A DNA stretch of 64,000 bases from Ptiloglossa arizonensis (GCF_051014685.1 NW_027478914.1:1-64000), one strand, 5' to 3'; positions 12,564 through 26,647 are shown, counted from the stretch's first letter. Notes: generated by a model from the sequence alone, not told the origin. Program-made: numbers and translations.

Positions 12564-15500
12564 AAACACCCATATCTCGCGAACGGAATGACGACCTCGA
12601 GAAATTCCTGTTGCGTCTGAAAGTAGAAACTCGCCCGATTACAATGTTGTGTGTACTTTTCCCCTAGGCCATTCCAGTTATTGGTTTCGAGTATCAGACT
12701 TGCGAAAATTTTGATGGTTTCTCAACCGTTCCTTAATTTCAAACTCCCATATCTCGCGAACGGATTGACGAACTCGAGAAATTCCTGTTGCATCTGAAAG
12801 CAGAAACTTGTCCGATTACAACGGTATGTGTATTTTTCCCCTAAGCCATAGTAGTTATTGGTTTCGAGTATCAGACTTGCGAAAATTGTGATGGTTTCTC
12901 AACCATTTCTTAACGTCAAACTCCCATATCTCGCGAACGGATTGACGAACTCGAGAAATTCCTGTTGCATCTGAAAGTAGAAACTCGCCCCATTACAAAG
13001 GTGTGTGTACTTTTCCCCTAGGGCATTCCAGATATTCGTTTCTAGCATCAGAATTGCGAAAATTTTGATGGTTTCTCAACCATTCCTTAACTTCAAACTC
13101 CCATATCTCGCGAAAGGATTGACGAACTCGAGAAATGCCTGTTGCATCTGATAGTAGAGACTCGCCCGATTACGAAGGTATGTGTATTTTTCCCCTAGGC
13201 CATAGTAGTCATTGGTTTCGAGTATCAGACTTGCGAAAATTGTGATGGTTTCTCAACCATGCCTTAACTTCAAACTCCCATATCTCGCGAACGGATTGAC
13301 GAACACGAGAAATTCCGGTTGCATCTGGAAGAAGAAACTCTCCCGATTACAATGGTGTTTGTACTTTTCCCCTAGGTCATTCCAGTTATTCGTTTCTAGC
13401 ATCTGAATTGCGAAAATTTTGATGGTTTCTCAACCATTCCTTAACTTCAAACTCCCATATCTCGCGAACGGATTGACGAACTCGAGAAATTCCTGTTGCA
13501 TCTGAAAGCAGAAACTCGCCCGATTGCAACGGTATGTGTATTTTTGCCCTAGGCCATTGTAGTTATTGGTTTCGAGTATCAAACTTGCGAAAATTTTGAT
13601 GGTTTCTTAGCCATTCCTCAACTTCAAACTCCCATATCTCGCGAACGGATTGACGAACTCGAGAAATTCCTGTTGCATCTGAAAGCAGAAACTCGACCGA
13701 TTACAATGGTGTGTGTACTTTTCCCCTGGGTCATTCCAGTTATTCGTTTCTAGCATCAGAATTGCGAAAATTTTGATGGTTTCTCAACCATTCCTTAACT
13801 TCAAACTCCCATATCTCGCGAACGGATTGACGAACACGAGAAATTCCGGTTGCATCTGGAAGAAGAAACTCTCCCGATTACAGCGGTATGTGTATTTTTC
13901 CCCTAAGCCTTTGTAGTTATTGGTTTCGAGTATCAGACTTGCGAAAATTTTGATGGTTTCTCAACCGTTCCTTAATTTCAAACTCCCATATCTCGCGAAC
14001 GGATTGACGACCTCGAGAAATTCCTGTTGCATCTGAAAGTAGAAACTCGCCCGATTACAAAGGTATGTGTATTTTTCCCCTCGGCCTTTGTAGTTATTGG
14101 TTTCGAGTATCAGACTTGCGAAAATTTTGATGGTTTCTCAACCGTTCCTTAACTTCAAACTCGCATATCTCGCGAACGGATTGACGAACTCGAGGAATTC
14201 CTGTTGCATCTGAAAGTAGAAACTCGCCCCATTACAATGGTGTGTGTACTTTTCCCCTAGGCCATTCCAGTTACTGGTTTCGAGTATCAGACTTGCGGAA
14301 GTTGTGATGGTTTCTCAACCGTTCCTTAATTTCAAATTCCCATATCTCGCGAACGGATTGACGAGCTCGAGAAATTCCTGTTGCATCTGATAGTAGAAAG
14401 TCGTCCGATTACAATGGTGTGTGTACTTTTCCCCTAGGTCATTCCAGTTATTCGTTTCTAGCATCAGAATTGCGAAAATTTTGATTGTTTCTCAACCGTT
14501 CCTTAATTTCAAACTCCCATATCTCGCGAACTGATTGACGAGCTCGAGAAATTCCTGTTGCATCTGAAAGTAGAAACTCGCCCGATTACAAAGGTATGTG
14601 TATTTTTCCCCTCGGTCTTTGTAGTTATTGGTTTCTAGTATCAGACTTGCGGAAATTTTGATGGATTCTCAAGCATTCCTTAACTTCAAACTCCCAATCT
14701 CGCGAACGGGTTGACATACTCGAGAAATTCCTGTGGCATCTGAAAGTAGAAACTCGCCCAATTACAAAGGTATGTGTATTTTTTCCCTAGGCCACAGTAG
14801 TTATTGGTTTCGAGTATCAGACTTGCAAAAATTGTGATGGTCTCTCAACCATTCATTAACTTCAAACACCCATATCTCGCGAACGGATTGACGAACTCGA
14901 GGAATTCCTGTTGCATCTGAAAGTAGAAACTCGCCCCATTACATTGGTGTGTGTACTTTTCCCCTAGGCCATTCCAGTTATTGGTTTCGCGTATCACACT
15001 TGCGAAAATTTTAATGGTTTGTCAACCATTCCTTAACTTCAAACTCCCATATCTCGCGAACGGATTGTCGAACTCGAGATATTCCTGTTGCATCTGAAAG
15101 TAGAAACTCGCCCCATTACAATGGTGTGTGTACTTCTACCCTAGGCCATTCCAGTTACTGGTTTCGAGTATCAGACTTGCGGAAATTGTGATGGTTTCTC
15201 AACCGTTCCTTAATTTCAAACTCCCATATCTCGCGAACGGATTGACGAGCTCGAGAAATTCCTGTTGCATGTGAAACTAGAAACTCGCCCGATTACAAAG
15301 GTATGTGTATTTTTCCCCTCGGCCTTTGTAGTTATTGGTTTCGAGTATCAGACTTGCGGAAATTTTGATGGTTTCTCAAGCATTCCTTAACTTCAAACTC
15401 CCAATCTCGCGAACGGGTTGACATACTCGAGAAATTCCTGTGGCATCTGAAAGTAGAAACTCGCCCAATTACAAAGGTATGTGTATTTTTTCGCTATGCC

Positions 15501-18500
15501 ACAGTAGTTATTGGTTTCAAGTATCAGACTTGCGAAAATTGTGATGGTCTCTCAACCATTCCTTAACTTCAAACACCCATATCTCGCGAACGCATTGACG
15601 AACTCGAGGAATTCCTGTTGCATCTGAAAGTAGAAACTCGCCCCATTACTATGGTGTGTGTACTTTTCCCCTAGGCTATTCCAGTTATTGGTTTCGCGTA
15701 TCACACTTGCGAAAATTTTGATGGTTTGTCAACCATTCCTTAACTTCAAGCTCCCATATCTCGCGAACGGCTTGTCGAACTCGAGAAATTCCTGTTGCAT
15801 CTGAAAGTAGAAACTCGCCCCATTGCAATGGTGTGTGTACTTTTCCCCTAGGCCATTGTAGTTATTGGTTTCGAGTATCAGACTTGCGAAAAATTTGATG
15901 GTTTCTCAACCATTCCTTAACTTCAAACTCCCATATCTCGCGAACGGATTGACGAACTCGAGATATTCCTGTTGCATCTGAAAGTAGAAACTCGCCCGAT
16001 TACAAATGTATGTGTATTTTTGCCCTAGGCCATTCCAGTTATTGGTTTCGAGTATCAGACCAGCGAAAATTTTGACGGTTTCTCAACCATTCCTTACCTT
16101 CAAACTCCCATATCTCGCGAACGGATTGACGAACTCGATTATTTCCTGTTGCATCTGAAAGTAGAAAGTCGACCGATTACAATGGTGTGTGTACTTTTCC
16201 CCCATGTCATTCCAGTTATTCGTTTCTAGCATCAGAATTGCGAAAATTTTGATGGTTTCTCAACCATTCCTTAACTTCAAACTCCCATATCTCGCCAACG
16301 GATTGACGAACTCGATTATTTCCTGTTGCATCTGAAAGTAGAAAGTCGACCGATTACAATGGTTTGTGTACTTTTCCCCTAGGCCATTCCAGTTATTCGT
16401 TTCTAGCATCTGAATTGCGAGAATTTTGATGGTTTCTCAACCATTCCTTAACTTCAAACTCCCATATCTCGCGAACGGCTTGTCGAACTCGAGAAATTCC
16501 TGTTGCATCTGAAAGTAGAAACTCGCCCCATTGCAATGGTGTGTGTACTTTTCCCCTAGGCCATTCCAGTTACTGGTTTCGAGTATCAGACTTGCGGAAA
16601 TTGTGATGGTTTCTCAACCGTTCCTTAATTTCAAACTACCATATCTCGCGAACGGATTGACGAGCTCGAGAAATTCCTGTTGCATCTGATAGTAGAAAGT
16701 CGTCCGATTACAAGGGTGTGTGTACTTTTCCCCTAGGTCATTCCAGTTGTTCGTTTCTAGCATCAGAATTGCGAAAATTTTGATGGTTTCTCAAGCATTC
16801 CTTAACTTCAAACTCCCATATCTCGCGAACGGATTGACGAACTCGATTATTTCCTGTTGCATCTGAAAGTAGAAAGTCGACCGATTACAATGGTTTGTGT
16901 ACTTTTCCCCTAGGTCATTCCAGTTATTCGTTTCTAGCATCTGAATTGCGAGAATTTTGATGGTTTCTCAACCAATCCTTAACTTCAAACTCCCATATCT
17001 CGCGAACGGATTGACGAACTCGAGAAATTCCTTTTGCATCTGAAAGTAGAAACTCGTCCGATTACAACGGTTTGTGTATTTTTGCCCTAGGCCATAGTAG
17101 TTATTGGTTTCGAGTATCAGACTTGCGAAAATTTTTATGGTTTCTCAACCATTCCTTAACTCCAAACTCCCATATTTCGCGAACGGATTGACGAATCCGA
17201 AAAATTTCTGTTGCATCTGAAAATAGAAACTCTCCCGATTACAACGCTACGTGTATTTTTCCCCTAGGCCATTGTAGTTATTGGTTTCGAGTATCAGACT
17301 TGCGAAAAATTTGATGGTTTCTCAACCATTCCTTAACTTCAAACTCCCATATCTCGCGAACGGATTGACGAACTCGAGATATTCCTGTTGCATCTGAAAG
17401 TAGAAACTCGCCCGATTACAAATGTATGTGTATTTTTGCCCTAGACCATTCCAGTTATTGGTTTCGAGTATCAGACCAGCGAAAATTTTGATGGTTTCTC
17501 AACCATTCCTTACCTTCAAACTCCCATATCTCGCGAACGGATTGACGAACTCGATTATTTCCTGTTGCATCTGAAAGTAGAAAGTCGACCGATTACAATG
17601 GTGTGTGTACTTTTCCCCCATGTCATTCCAGTTATTCGTTTCTAGCATCAGAATTGCGAAAATTTTGATGGTTTCACAACCATTCCTTAACTTCAAACTC
17701 CCATATCTCGCGAACGGATTGACGAACTCGAGAAATTCCTTTTGCATCTGAAAGTAGAAACTCGCCCGATTACAAAGGTATGTGTATTTTTCCCCTAGGC
17801 CATCGTAGTTATTGGTTCCGAGTATCAGACTTGCGAAAATTGTGATGGTCTCTCAACCATCCTTAACTTCAAACTCCCATATCTCGCCAACGGATTGACG
17901 AACTCGAGAAATTCCTTTTGCATCTGAAAGTAGAAACTCGTCCGATTACAACGGTTTGTGTATTTTTGCCCTAGGCCATAGTAGTTATTGGTTTCGAGTA
18001 TCAGACTTGCGAAAATTTTTATGGTTTCTCAACCATTCCTTAACTCCAAACTCCCATATTTCGCGAACGGATTGACGAATCCGAAAAATTTCTGTTGCAT
18101 CTGAAAATAGAAACTCTCCCGATTACAACGCTACGTGTATTTTTCCCCTAGGCCATTGTAGTTATTGGTTTCGAGTATCAGACTTGCGAAAAATTTGATG
18201 GTTTCTCAACCATTCCTTAACTTCAAACTCCCATATCTCGCGAACGGATTGACGAACTCGAGATATTCCTGTTGCATCTGAAAGTAGAAACTCGCCCGAT
18301 AAAAATGTATGTGTATTTTTGCCCTAGGCCATTCCAGTTATTGGTTTCGAGTATCAGACCAGCGAAAATTTTGATGGTTTCTCAACCATTCCTTACCTTC
18401 AAACTCCCATATCTCGCGAACGGATTGACGAACTCGATTATTTCCTGTTGCATCTGAAAGTAGAAAGTCGTCCGATTACAATGGTGTGTGTACTTTTCCC

Positions 18501-20350
18501 CTAGGTCATTCCAGTTATTCGTTTCTAGCATCAGAATTGCGAAAATTTTGTTGGTTTCTCAAGCATTCCTTAATTTCAAACTCCCATATCTCGCGAACGG
18601 ATTGACGAACTCGATTATTTCCTGTTGCATCTGAAAGTAGAAAGTCGACCGATTACAATGGTTTGTGTACTTTTCCCCTAGGTCATTCCAGTTATTCGTT
18701 TCTAGCATCTGAATTGCGAGAATTTTGATGGTTTCTCAACCATTCCTTAACTTCAAACTCCCATATCTCGCGAACGGATTGACGAACTCGAGAAACTCCT
18801 CTTGCATCTGAAAGTAGAAATTCGTTCGATTACAACGGTTTGTGTATTTTTGCCCTAGGCCATAGTAGTTATTGGTTTCGAGTATCAGACTTGCGAAAAT
18901 TTTTATGGTTTCTCAACCATTCCTTAACTCCAAACTTCCATATTTCGCGAACGGATTGACGAATCCGAAAAATTTCTGTCGCATCTGAAAATAGAAACTC
19001 TCCCGATTACAACGCTATGTGTATTTTTCCCCTAGGCCATTGTAGTTATTGGTTTCGAGTATCAGACTTGCGAAAAATTTGATGGTTTCTCAACCATTCC
19101 TTAACTTCAAACTCCCATATCTCGCGAACGGATTGACGAACTCGAGATATTCCTGTTGCATCTGAAAGTAGAAACACGCCCGATTACAAAGGTATGTGTA
19201 TTTTTGCCCTAGGCCATTCCAGTTATTGGTTTCGAGTATCAGACCAGCGAAAATTTTGATGGTTTCTCAACCATTCTTTACCTTCAAACTCCCATATCTC
19301 GCGAACGGATTGACGAACTCGAGAAATTTCGGTTGCATCTGAAAGCAGAAACTCGTCCGATTACAACGGTATGTGTATTTTTGCCCTAGGCCATAGTAGT
19401 TATTGGTTTCGAGTATCAGACTTGCGAAAATTTTGATGGTTTCTCAAGCATTCCTTAACTTCAAACTCCCATATCTCGCGAACGGATTGACGAACTCGAT
19501 TATTTCCTGTTGCATCTGAAAGTAGAAAGTCGCCCCATTACAATGGTGTGTGTACTTTTCCCCAAGGCCATTCCAGTTATTGGTTTCGAGTATCAGACTT
19601 GCGAAAATTTTGATGGTTTCTCAAGCATTCCTTAACTTCAAACTCCCATATCTCGCGAACGGATTGACGAACTCGATTATTTCCTGTTGCATCTGAAAGT
19701 AGAAACTCGACCGATTACAATGGTGTGTGTACTTTTCCCCTAGGTCATTCCAGTTATTCGTTTCTAGCATCAGAATTGCGAAAATTTTGATAGTTTCTCA
19801 ACCATTCGTTAACTTCAAACTCCCATATCTCGAGAACGGATTGACATACTCGAGGAATTCCTGTGCCATCTGAAAGTAGAAACTCGCCCAATTACAAAGG
19901 TATGTGTATTTTTCCCCTAGGCCACAGTAGTTATTGGTTTCGAGTATCAGACTTGCGAAAATTGTGATTGTTTCTCAACCATTCCTTAGCTTCAAACTCC
20001 CATATCTCGCGAACGGATTGACGAACACGAGAAATTCCGGTTGCATCTGGAAGAAGAAACTCTCCCGATTACAATGGTATTTGCATTTTTCCCCCATGTC
20101 ATTCCAGTTATTCGTTTCTAGCATCAGAATTGCGAAAATTTTGATGGTTTCTCAACCATTCCTTAACTTCAAACTCCCATATCTCGCGAAAGGATTGACG
20201 AACTCGAGATATTCCTGTTGCATCTGAAAGTAGAAACTCGCCCGATTACAAATGTATGTGTATTTTTGCCCTAGGCCATTCCAGTTATTGGTTTCGAGTA
20301 TCAGACCAGCGAAAATTTTGATGGTTTCTCAACCATTCCTTACCTTCAAA
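12564..20350. repeat. 71-monomer superunit, copy 2 (with internal monomer losses)
   Basis: This copy is near-identical to 1-8,500 with whole-monomer deletions. One unit is missing near 14,490: copy 1 has an extra monomer at about 1,930-2,105 carrying CGGTTGCATCTGGAAGAAG. The 13-monomer module region is net two units shorter near 18,458. One more unit is missing near 19,560. Collinearity with copy 1 stops near 20,350, where copy 1 has CTCGCCAACGG with CTCGAGAAATTCC and this copy has CTCGCGAACGG with CTCGATTATTTCC. Confidence 0.75.
18468..20091. repeat. Member 2 of the 13-monomer HOR (partial)
   Basis: This segment is collinear with 21,330-23,630, entering within the monomer carrying TTTTGTTGGTTTC and missing the first units. 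It also lacks one monomer near 19,560, where the join runs directly into TTTTCCCCAAGGCC. The offset to member 3 is 3,362 before that join and 3,539 after it, a difference of exactly 177. Confidence 0.7.
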
Positions 20351-21329
20351 CTCCCATATCTCGCGAACGGATTGACGAACTCGATTATTTCCTGTTGCAT
20401 CTGAAAGCAGAAACTCGTCCGATTACAACGGTATGTGTATTTTTGCCCTAGGCCATAGTAGTTATTGGTTTCGAGTATCAGACTTGCGAAAATTTTGATG
20501 GTTTCTCAAGCATTCCTTAACTTCAAACTCCCATATCTCGCGAACGGATTGACGAACTCGATTATTTCCTGTTGCATCTGAAAGTAGAAAGTCGCCCCAT
20601 TACAATGGTGTGTGTACTTTTCCCCTAGGCCATTCCAGTTATTGGTTTCGAGTATCACACTTGCGAAAATTTTGATGGTTTGTCAACCATTCCTTAACTT
20701 CAAACTCCCATATCTCGCGAACGGATTGACGAACTCGAGAAATTCCTGTTGCATCTGAAAGTAGAAACTCGTCCGATTACAACGGTTTGTGTATTTTTGC
20801 CCTAGGCCATAGTAGTTATTGGTTTCGAGTATCAGACTTGCGAAAATTTTTATGGTTTCTCAACCATTCCTTAACTCCAAACTCCCATATTTCGCGAACG
20901 GATTGACGAATCCGAAAAATTTCTGTTGCATCTGAAAATAGAAACTCTCCCGATTACAACGCTACGTGTATTTTTCCCCTAGGCCATTGTAGTTATTGGT
21001 TTCGAGTATCAGACTTGCGAAAAATTTGATGGTTTCTCAACCATTCCTTAACTTCAAACTCCCATATCTCGCGAACGGATTGACGAACTCGAGATATTCC
21101 TGTTGCATCTGAAAGTAGAAACTCGCCCGATAAAAATGTATGTGTATTTTTGCCCTAGGCCATTCCAGTTATTGGTTTCGAGTATCAGACCAGCGAAAAT
21201 TTTGATGGTTTCTCAACCATTCCTTACCTTCAAACTCCCATATCTCGCGAACGGATTGACGAACTCGATTATTTCCTGTTGCATCTGAAAGTAGAAAGTC
21301 GACCGATTACAATGGTGTGTGTACTTTTC
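20351..21329. repeat. Mosaic junction between superunit copy 2 and the 13-mer tandem
   Basis: The first part (about 20,400-20,760) matches 22,710-23,070 and 7,310-7,670. The second part (about 20,760-21,329) matches 5,540-6,112 and 17,930-18,457. The switch happens inside a monomer at an identical shared stretch, with phase kept, which is the signature of homologous unequal exchange or conversion. Confidence 0.6.
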
Positions 21330-23630
21330 CCCCATGTCATTCCAGTTATTCGTTTCTAGCATCAGAATTGCGAAAATTTTGATGGTTTCTCAACCATTCC
21401 TTAACTTCAAACTCCCATATCTCGCGAAAGGATTGACGAACTCGAGAAATTCCTGTTGCATCTGAAAGTAGAAACTCGCCCGATTACAAAGGTATGTGTA
21501 TTTTTCCCCTAGGCCATCGTAGTTATTGGTTTCGAGTATCAGACTTGCGAAAATTGTGATGGTCTCTCAACCATTCCTTAACTTCAAACTCCCATATCTC
21601 GCCAACGGATTGACGAACTCGAGAAATTCCTGTTGCATCTGAAAGCAGAAACTCGTCCGATTACAACGGTATGTGTATTCTTGCCCTAGGGCATTGTAGC
21701 TATTGGTTTCGAGTATCAGACTTGCGGAAATTGTGATGGTTTCTCAACCGTTCCTTAATTTCAAACTCCCATATCTCGCGAACGGACTGACGAGCTCGAG
21801 AAATTCCTGTTGCATCTGATAGTAGAAAGTCGTCCGATTACAATGGTGTGTGTACTTTTCCCCTAGGTCATTCCAGTTATTCGTTTCTAGCATCAGAATT
21901 GCGAAAATTTTGTTGGTTTCTCAAGCATTCCTTAATTTCAAACTCCCATATCTCGCGAACGGATTGACGAACTCGATTATTTCCTGTTGCATCTGAAAGT
22001 AGAAAGTCGACCGATTACAATGGTTTGTGTACTTTTCCCCTAGGTCATTCCAGTTATTCGTTTCTAGCATCTGAATTGCGAGAATTTTGATGGTTTCTCA
22101 ACCATTCCTTAACTTCAAACTCCCATATCTCGCGAACGGATTGACGAACTCGAGAAACTCCTCTTGCATCTGAAAGTAGAAATTCGTTCGATTACAACGG
22201 TTTGTGTATTTTTGCCCTAGGCCATAGTAGTTATTGGTTTCGAGTATCAGACTTGCGAAAATTTTTATGGTTTCTCAACCATTCCTTAACTCCAAACTTC
22301 CATATTTCGCGAACGGATTGACGAATCCGAAAAATTTCTGTCGCATCTGAAAATAGAAACTCTCCCGATTACAACGCTATGTGTATTTTTCCCCTAGGCC
22401 ATTGTAGTTATTGGTTTCGAGTATCAGTCTTGCGAAAAATTTGATGGTTTCTCAACCATTCCTTAACTTCAAACTCCCATATCTCGCGAACGGATTGACG
22501 AACTGGAGATATTCCTGTTGCATCTGAAAGTAGAAACTCGCCCGATTACAAAGGTATGTGTATTTTTGCCCTAGGCCATTCCAGTTATTGGTTTCGAGTA
22601 TCAGACCAGCGAAAATTTTGATGGTTTCTCAACCATTCTTTACCTTCAAACTCCCATATCTCGCGAACGGATTGACGAACTCGAGAAATTTCGGTTGCAT
22701 CTGAAAGCAGAAACTCGTCCGATTACAACGGTATGTGTATTTTTGCCCTAGGCCATAGTAGTTATTGGTTTCGAGTATCAGACTTGCGAAAATTTTGATG
22801 GTTTCTCAAGCATTCCTTAACTTCAAACTCCCATATCTCGCGAACGGATTGACGAACTCGATTATTTCCTGTTGCATCTGAAAGTAGAAAGTCGCCCCAT
22901 TACAATGGTGTGTGTACTTTTCCCCTAGGCCATTCCAGTTATTGGTTTCGAGTATCACACTTGCGAAAATTTTGATGGTTTGTCAACCATTCCTTAACTT
23001 CAAACTCCCATATCTCGCGAACGGATTGACGAACTCGAGAAATTCCTGTTGCATCTGAAAGTAGAAACTCGCCCCAATACAATGGTGTGTGTACTTTTCC
23101 CCAAGGCCATTCCAGTTATTGGTTTCGAGTATCAGACTTGCGAAAATTTTGATGGTTTCTCAAGCATTCCTTAACTTCAAACTCCCATATCTCGCGAACG
23201 GATTGACGAACTCGATTATTTCCTGTTGCATCTGAAAGTAGAAACTCGACCGATTACAATGGTGTGTGTACTTTTCCCCTAGGTCATTCCAGTTATTCGT
23301 TTCTAGCATCAGAATTGCGAAAATTTTGATAGTTTCTCAACCATTCGTTAACTTCAAACTCCCATATCTCGAGAACGGATTGACATACTCGAGGAATTCC
23401 TGTGCCATCTGAAAGTAGAAACTCGCCCAATTACAAAGGTATGTGTATTTTTCCCCTAGGCCACAGTAGTTATTGGTTTCGAGTATCAGACTTGCGAAAA
23501 TTGTGATTGTTTCTCAACCATTCCTTAGCTTCAAACTCCCATATCTCGCGAACGGATTGACGAACACGAGAAATTCCGGTTGCATCTGGAAGAAGAAACT
23601 CTCCCGATTACAATGGTATTTGCATTTTTC
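21330..23630. repeat. Member 3 of the 13-monomer HOR (2,301 bp, complete)
   Basis: The offset to the next copy is 2,301 bp (13 x 177) at every landmark checked: CCATCGTAG 21,514 and 23,815, CCACAGTAG 23,461 and 25,762. Left of 21,330 the sequence instead resembles 5,540-6,110. Single-base differences from member 4 are few; examples here are TATCAGTCTTGCG near 22,425 and GAACTGGAGATATTCC near 22,500. Confidence 0.9.
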
Positions 23631-25920
23631 CCCCATGTCATTCCAGTTATTCGTTTCTAGCATCAGAATTGCGAAAATTTTGATGGTTTCTCAACCATTC
23701 CTTAACTTCAAACTCCCATATCTCGCGAAAGGATTGACGAACTCGAGAAATTCCTGTTGCATCTGAAAGTAGAAACTCGCCCGATTACAAAGGTATGTGT
23801 ATTTTTCCCCTAGGCCATCGTAGTTATTGGTTTCGAGTATCAGACTTGCGAAAATTTTAATGGTCTCTCAACCATTCCTTAACTTCAAACTCCCATATCT
23901 CGCCAACGGATTGACGAACTCGAGAAATTCCTGTTGCATCTGAAAGCAGAAACTCGTCCGATTACAACGGTATGTGTATTCTTGCCCTAGGGCATTGTAG
24001 CTATTGGTTTCGAGTATCAGACTTGCGGAAATTGTGATGGTTTCTCAACCGTTCCTTAATTTCAAACTCCCATATCTCGCGAACGGACTGACGAGCTCGA
24101 GAAATTCCTGTTGCATCTGATAGTAGAAAGTCGTCCGATTACAATGGTGTGTGTACTTTTCCCCTAGGTCATTCCAGTTATTCGTTTCTAGCATCAGAAT
24201 TGCGAAAATTTTGTTGGTTTCTCAAGCATTCCTTAATTTCAAACTCCCATATCTCGCGAACGGATTGACGAACTCGATTATTTCCTGTTGCATCTGAAAG
24301 TAGAAAGTCGACCGATTACAATGGTTTGTGTACTTTTCCCCTAGGTCATTCCAGTTATTCGTTTCTAGCATCTGAATTGCGAGAATTTTGATGGTTTCTC
24401 AACCATTCCTTAACTTCAAACTCCCATATCTCGCGAACGGATTGACGAACTCGAGAAACTCCTCTTGCATCTGAAAGTACAAATTCGTTCGATTACAACG
24501 GTTTGTGTATTTTTGCCCTAGGCCATAGTAGTTATTGGTTTCGAGTATCAGACTTGCGAAAATTTTTATGGTTTCTCAACCATTCCTTAACTCCAAACTT
24601 CCATATTTCGCGAACGGATTGACGAATCCGAAAACTTTCTGTCGCATCTGAAAATAGAAACTCTCCCGATTACAACGCTATGTGTATTTTTCCCCTAGGC
24701 CATTGTAGTTATTGGTTTCGAGTATCAGACTTGCGAAAAATTTGATGGTTTCTCAACCATTCCTTAACTTCAAACTCCCATATCTCGCGAACGGATTGAC
24801 GAACTCGAGATATTCCTGTTGCATCTGAAAGTAGAAACTCGCCCGATTACAAAGGTATGTGTATTTTTGCCCTAGGCCATTCCAGTTATTGGTTTCGAGT
24901 ATCAGACCAGCGAAAATTTTGATGGTTTCTCAACCATTCTTTACCTTCAAACTCCCATATCTCGCGAACGGATTGACGAACTCGAGAAATTTCGGTTGCA
25001 TCTGAAAGCAGAAACTCGTCCGATTACAACGGTATGTGTATTTTTGCCCTAGGCCATAGTAGTTATTGGTTTCGAGTATCAGACTTGCGAAAATTTTGAT
25101 GGTTTCTCAAGCATTCCTTAACTTCAAACTCCCATATCTCGCGAACGGATTGACGAACTCGATTATTTCCTGTTGCATCTGAAAGTAGAAAGTCGCCCCA
25201 TTACAATGGTGTGTGTACTTTTCCCCTAGGCCATTCCAGTTATTGGTTTCGAGTATCACACTTGCGAAAATTTTGATGGTTTGTCAACCATTCCTTAACT
25301 TCAAACTCCCATATCTCGCGAACGGATTGACGAACTCGAGAAATTCCTGTTGCATCTGAAAGTAGAAACTCGCCCCAATACAATGGTGTGTGTACTTTTC
25401 CCCAAGGCCATTCCAGTTATTGGTTTCGAGTATCAGACTTGCGAAAATTTTGATGGTTTCTCAAGCATTCCTTAACTTCAAACTCCCATATCTCGCGAAC
25501 GGATTGACGAACTCGATTATTTCCTGTTGCATCTGAAAGTAGAAACTCGACCGATTACAATGGTGTGTGTACTTTTCCCCTAGGTCATTCCAGTTATTCG
25601 TTTCTAGCATCAGAATTGCGAAAATTTTGATAGTTTCTCAACCATTCGTTAACTTCAAACTCCCATATCTCGAGAACGGATTGACATACTCGAGGAATTC
25701 CTGTGCCATCTGAAAGTAGAAACTCGCCCAATTACAAAGGTATGTGTATTTTTCCCCTAGGCCACAGTAGTTATTGGTTTCGAGTATCAGACTTGCGAAA
25801 ATTGTGATTGTTTCTCAACCATTCCTTAGCTTCAAACTCCCATATCTCGCGAACGGATTGACGAACACGAGAAATTCCGGTTGCATCTGGAAGAAGAAAC
25901 TCTCCCGATTACAATGGTAT
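23631..25920. repeat. Member 4 of the 13-monomer HOR (2.3 kb, tandem to member 3)
   Basis: This is a near-identical tandem copy of 21,330-23,630. The match ends at about 25,920, where GGTATGTGCATTTTTCCCCTAAGCC replaces the GGTATTTGCATTTTTCCCCCATGTC of the other copy. This point marks the end of the homogenised Block A. Confidence 0.9.
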
Positions 25921-26647
25921 GTGCATTTTTCCCCTAAGCCTTTGTAGTTATACGTTTCGAGTATCAGACTTGCGTAAATTTTGATGGTTTCTAAACCATT
26001 CCTTACCTTCAAACACCCATATCTCGCGAACGGAATGACGAACTCGAGAAATTCCTGTTGCATCTGAAAGTAGAAACTCGCCCCATTACAATGGTGTGTG
26101 TACTTTTCCCATAGGCCATTCCAGTTATTGGTTTCGAGTATCAGACTTGCGAAAATTTTGATGGTTTTTCAACCATTCCTTAACTTCAAACTCCCATATC
26201 TCGCGAACGGTTTGACGAGCTCGAGAAATTCCTGTTGCATCTGAAAGTAGAAACTCGCCCGATTACAAAGGTATGTGTTTTTTTGCCCTAGGCCTTTGTA
26301 GTTATTGGTTTCGAGTATCAGACTTGCGAAAATTTTGATGGTTTCTCAAGCATTCCTTCACTTCAAACTCCCATATCTCGCGAACGGATTGACGAACTCG
26401 ATTATTTCCTGTTGCATATGAAAGTAGAAAGTCGTCCGATTACAATGGTGTGTGTACTTTTCCCCCATGTCATTCCAGTTATTCGTTTCTAGCATCAGAA
26501 TTGCGAAAATTTTGAAGGTTTCTCAACCATTCCTTAATTTCAAACACCCATATCTCGCGAACGGATTGACGAACTCGAGAAATTCCTGTTGCATCTGAAA
26601 GTAGAAACTCGCCCGATTACAAAGGTATGTGTATTTTTCCCCTAGGC

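Larger units (their letters stand above)
1..25920. repeat. Block A: homogenised satellite domain with long HORs
   Basis: This domain is recognised by monomers carrying CGTTTCTAGCATCAGAATTG (or GCATCTGAATTG) and by the variant ACTCGATTATTTCC, in which the XhoI palindrome CTCGAG is lost. Both are rare or absent in Blocks C and D. Different stretches match each other almost base for base over kilobases at offsets of whole monomers, so the domain was recently amplified. It contains the 12,563-bp duplication, the 11- and 13-monomer recurrences and a 4-monomer duplication listed separately. The left end is cut by the window. Confidence 0.85.
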
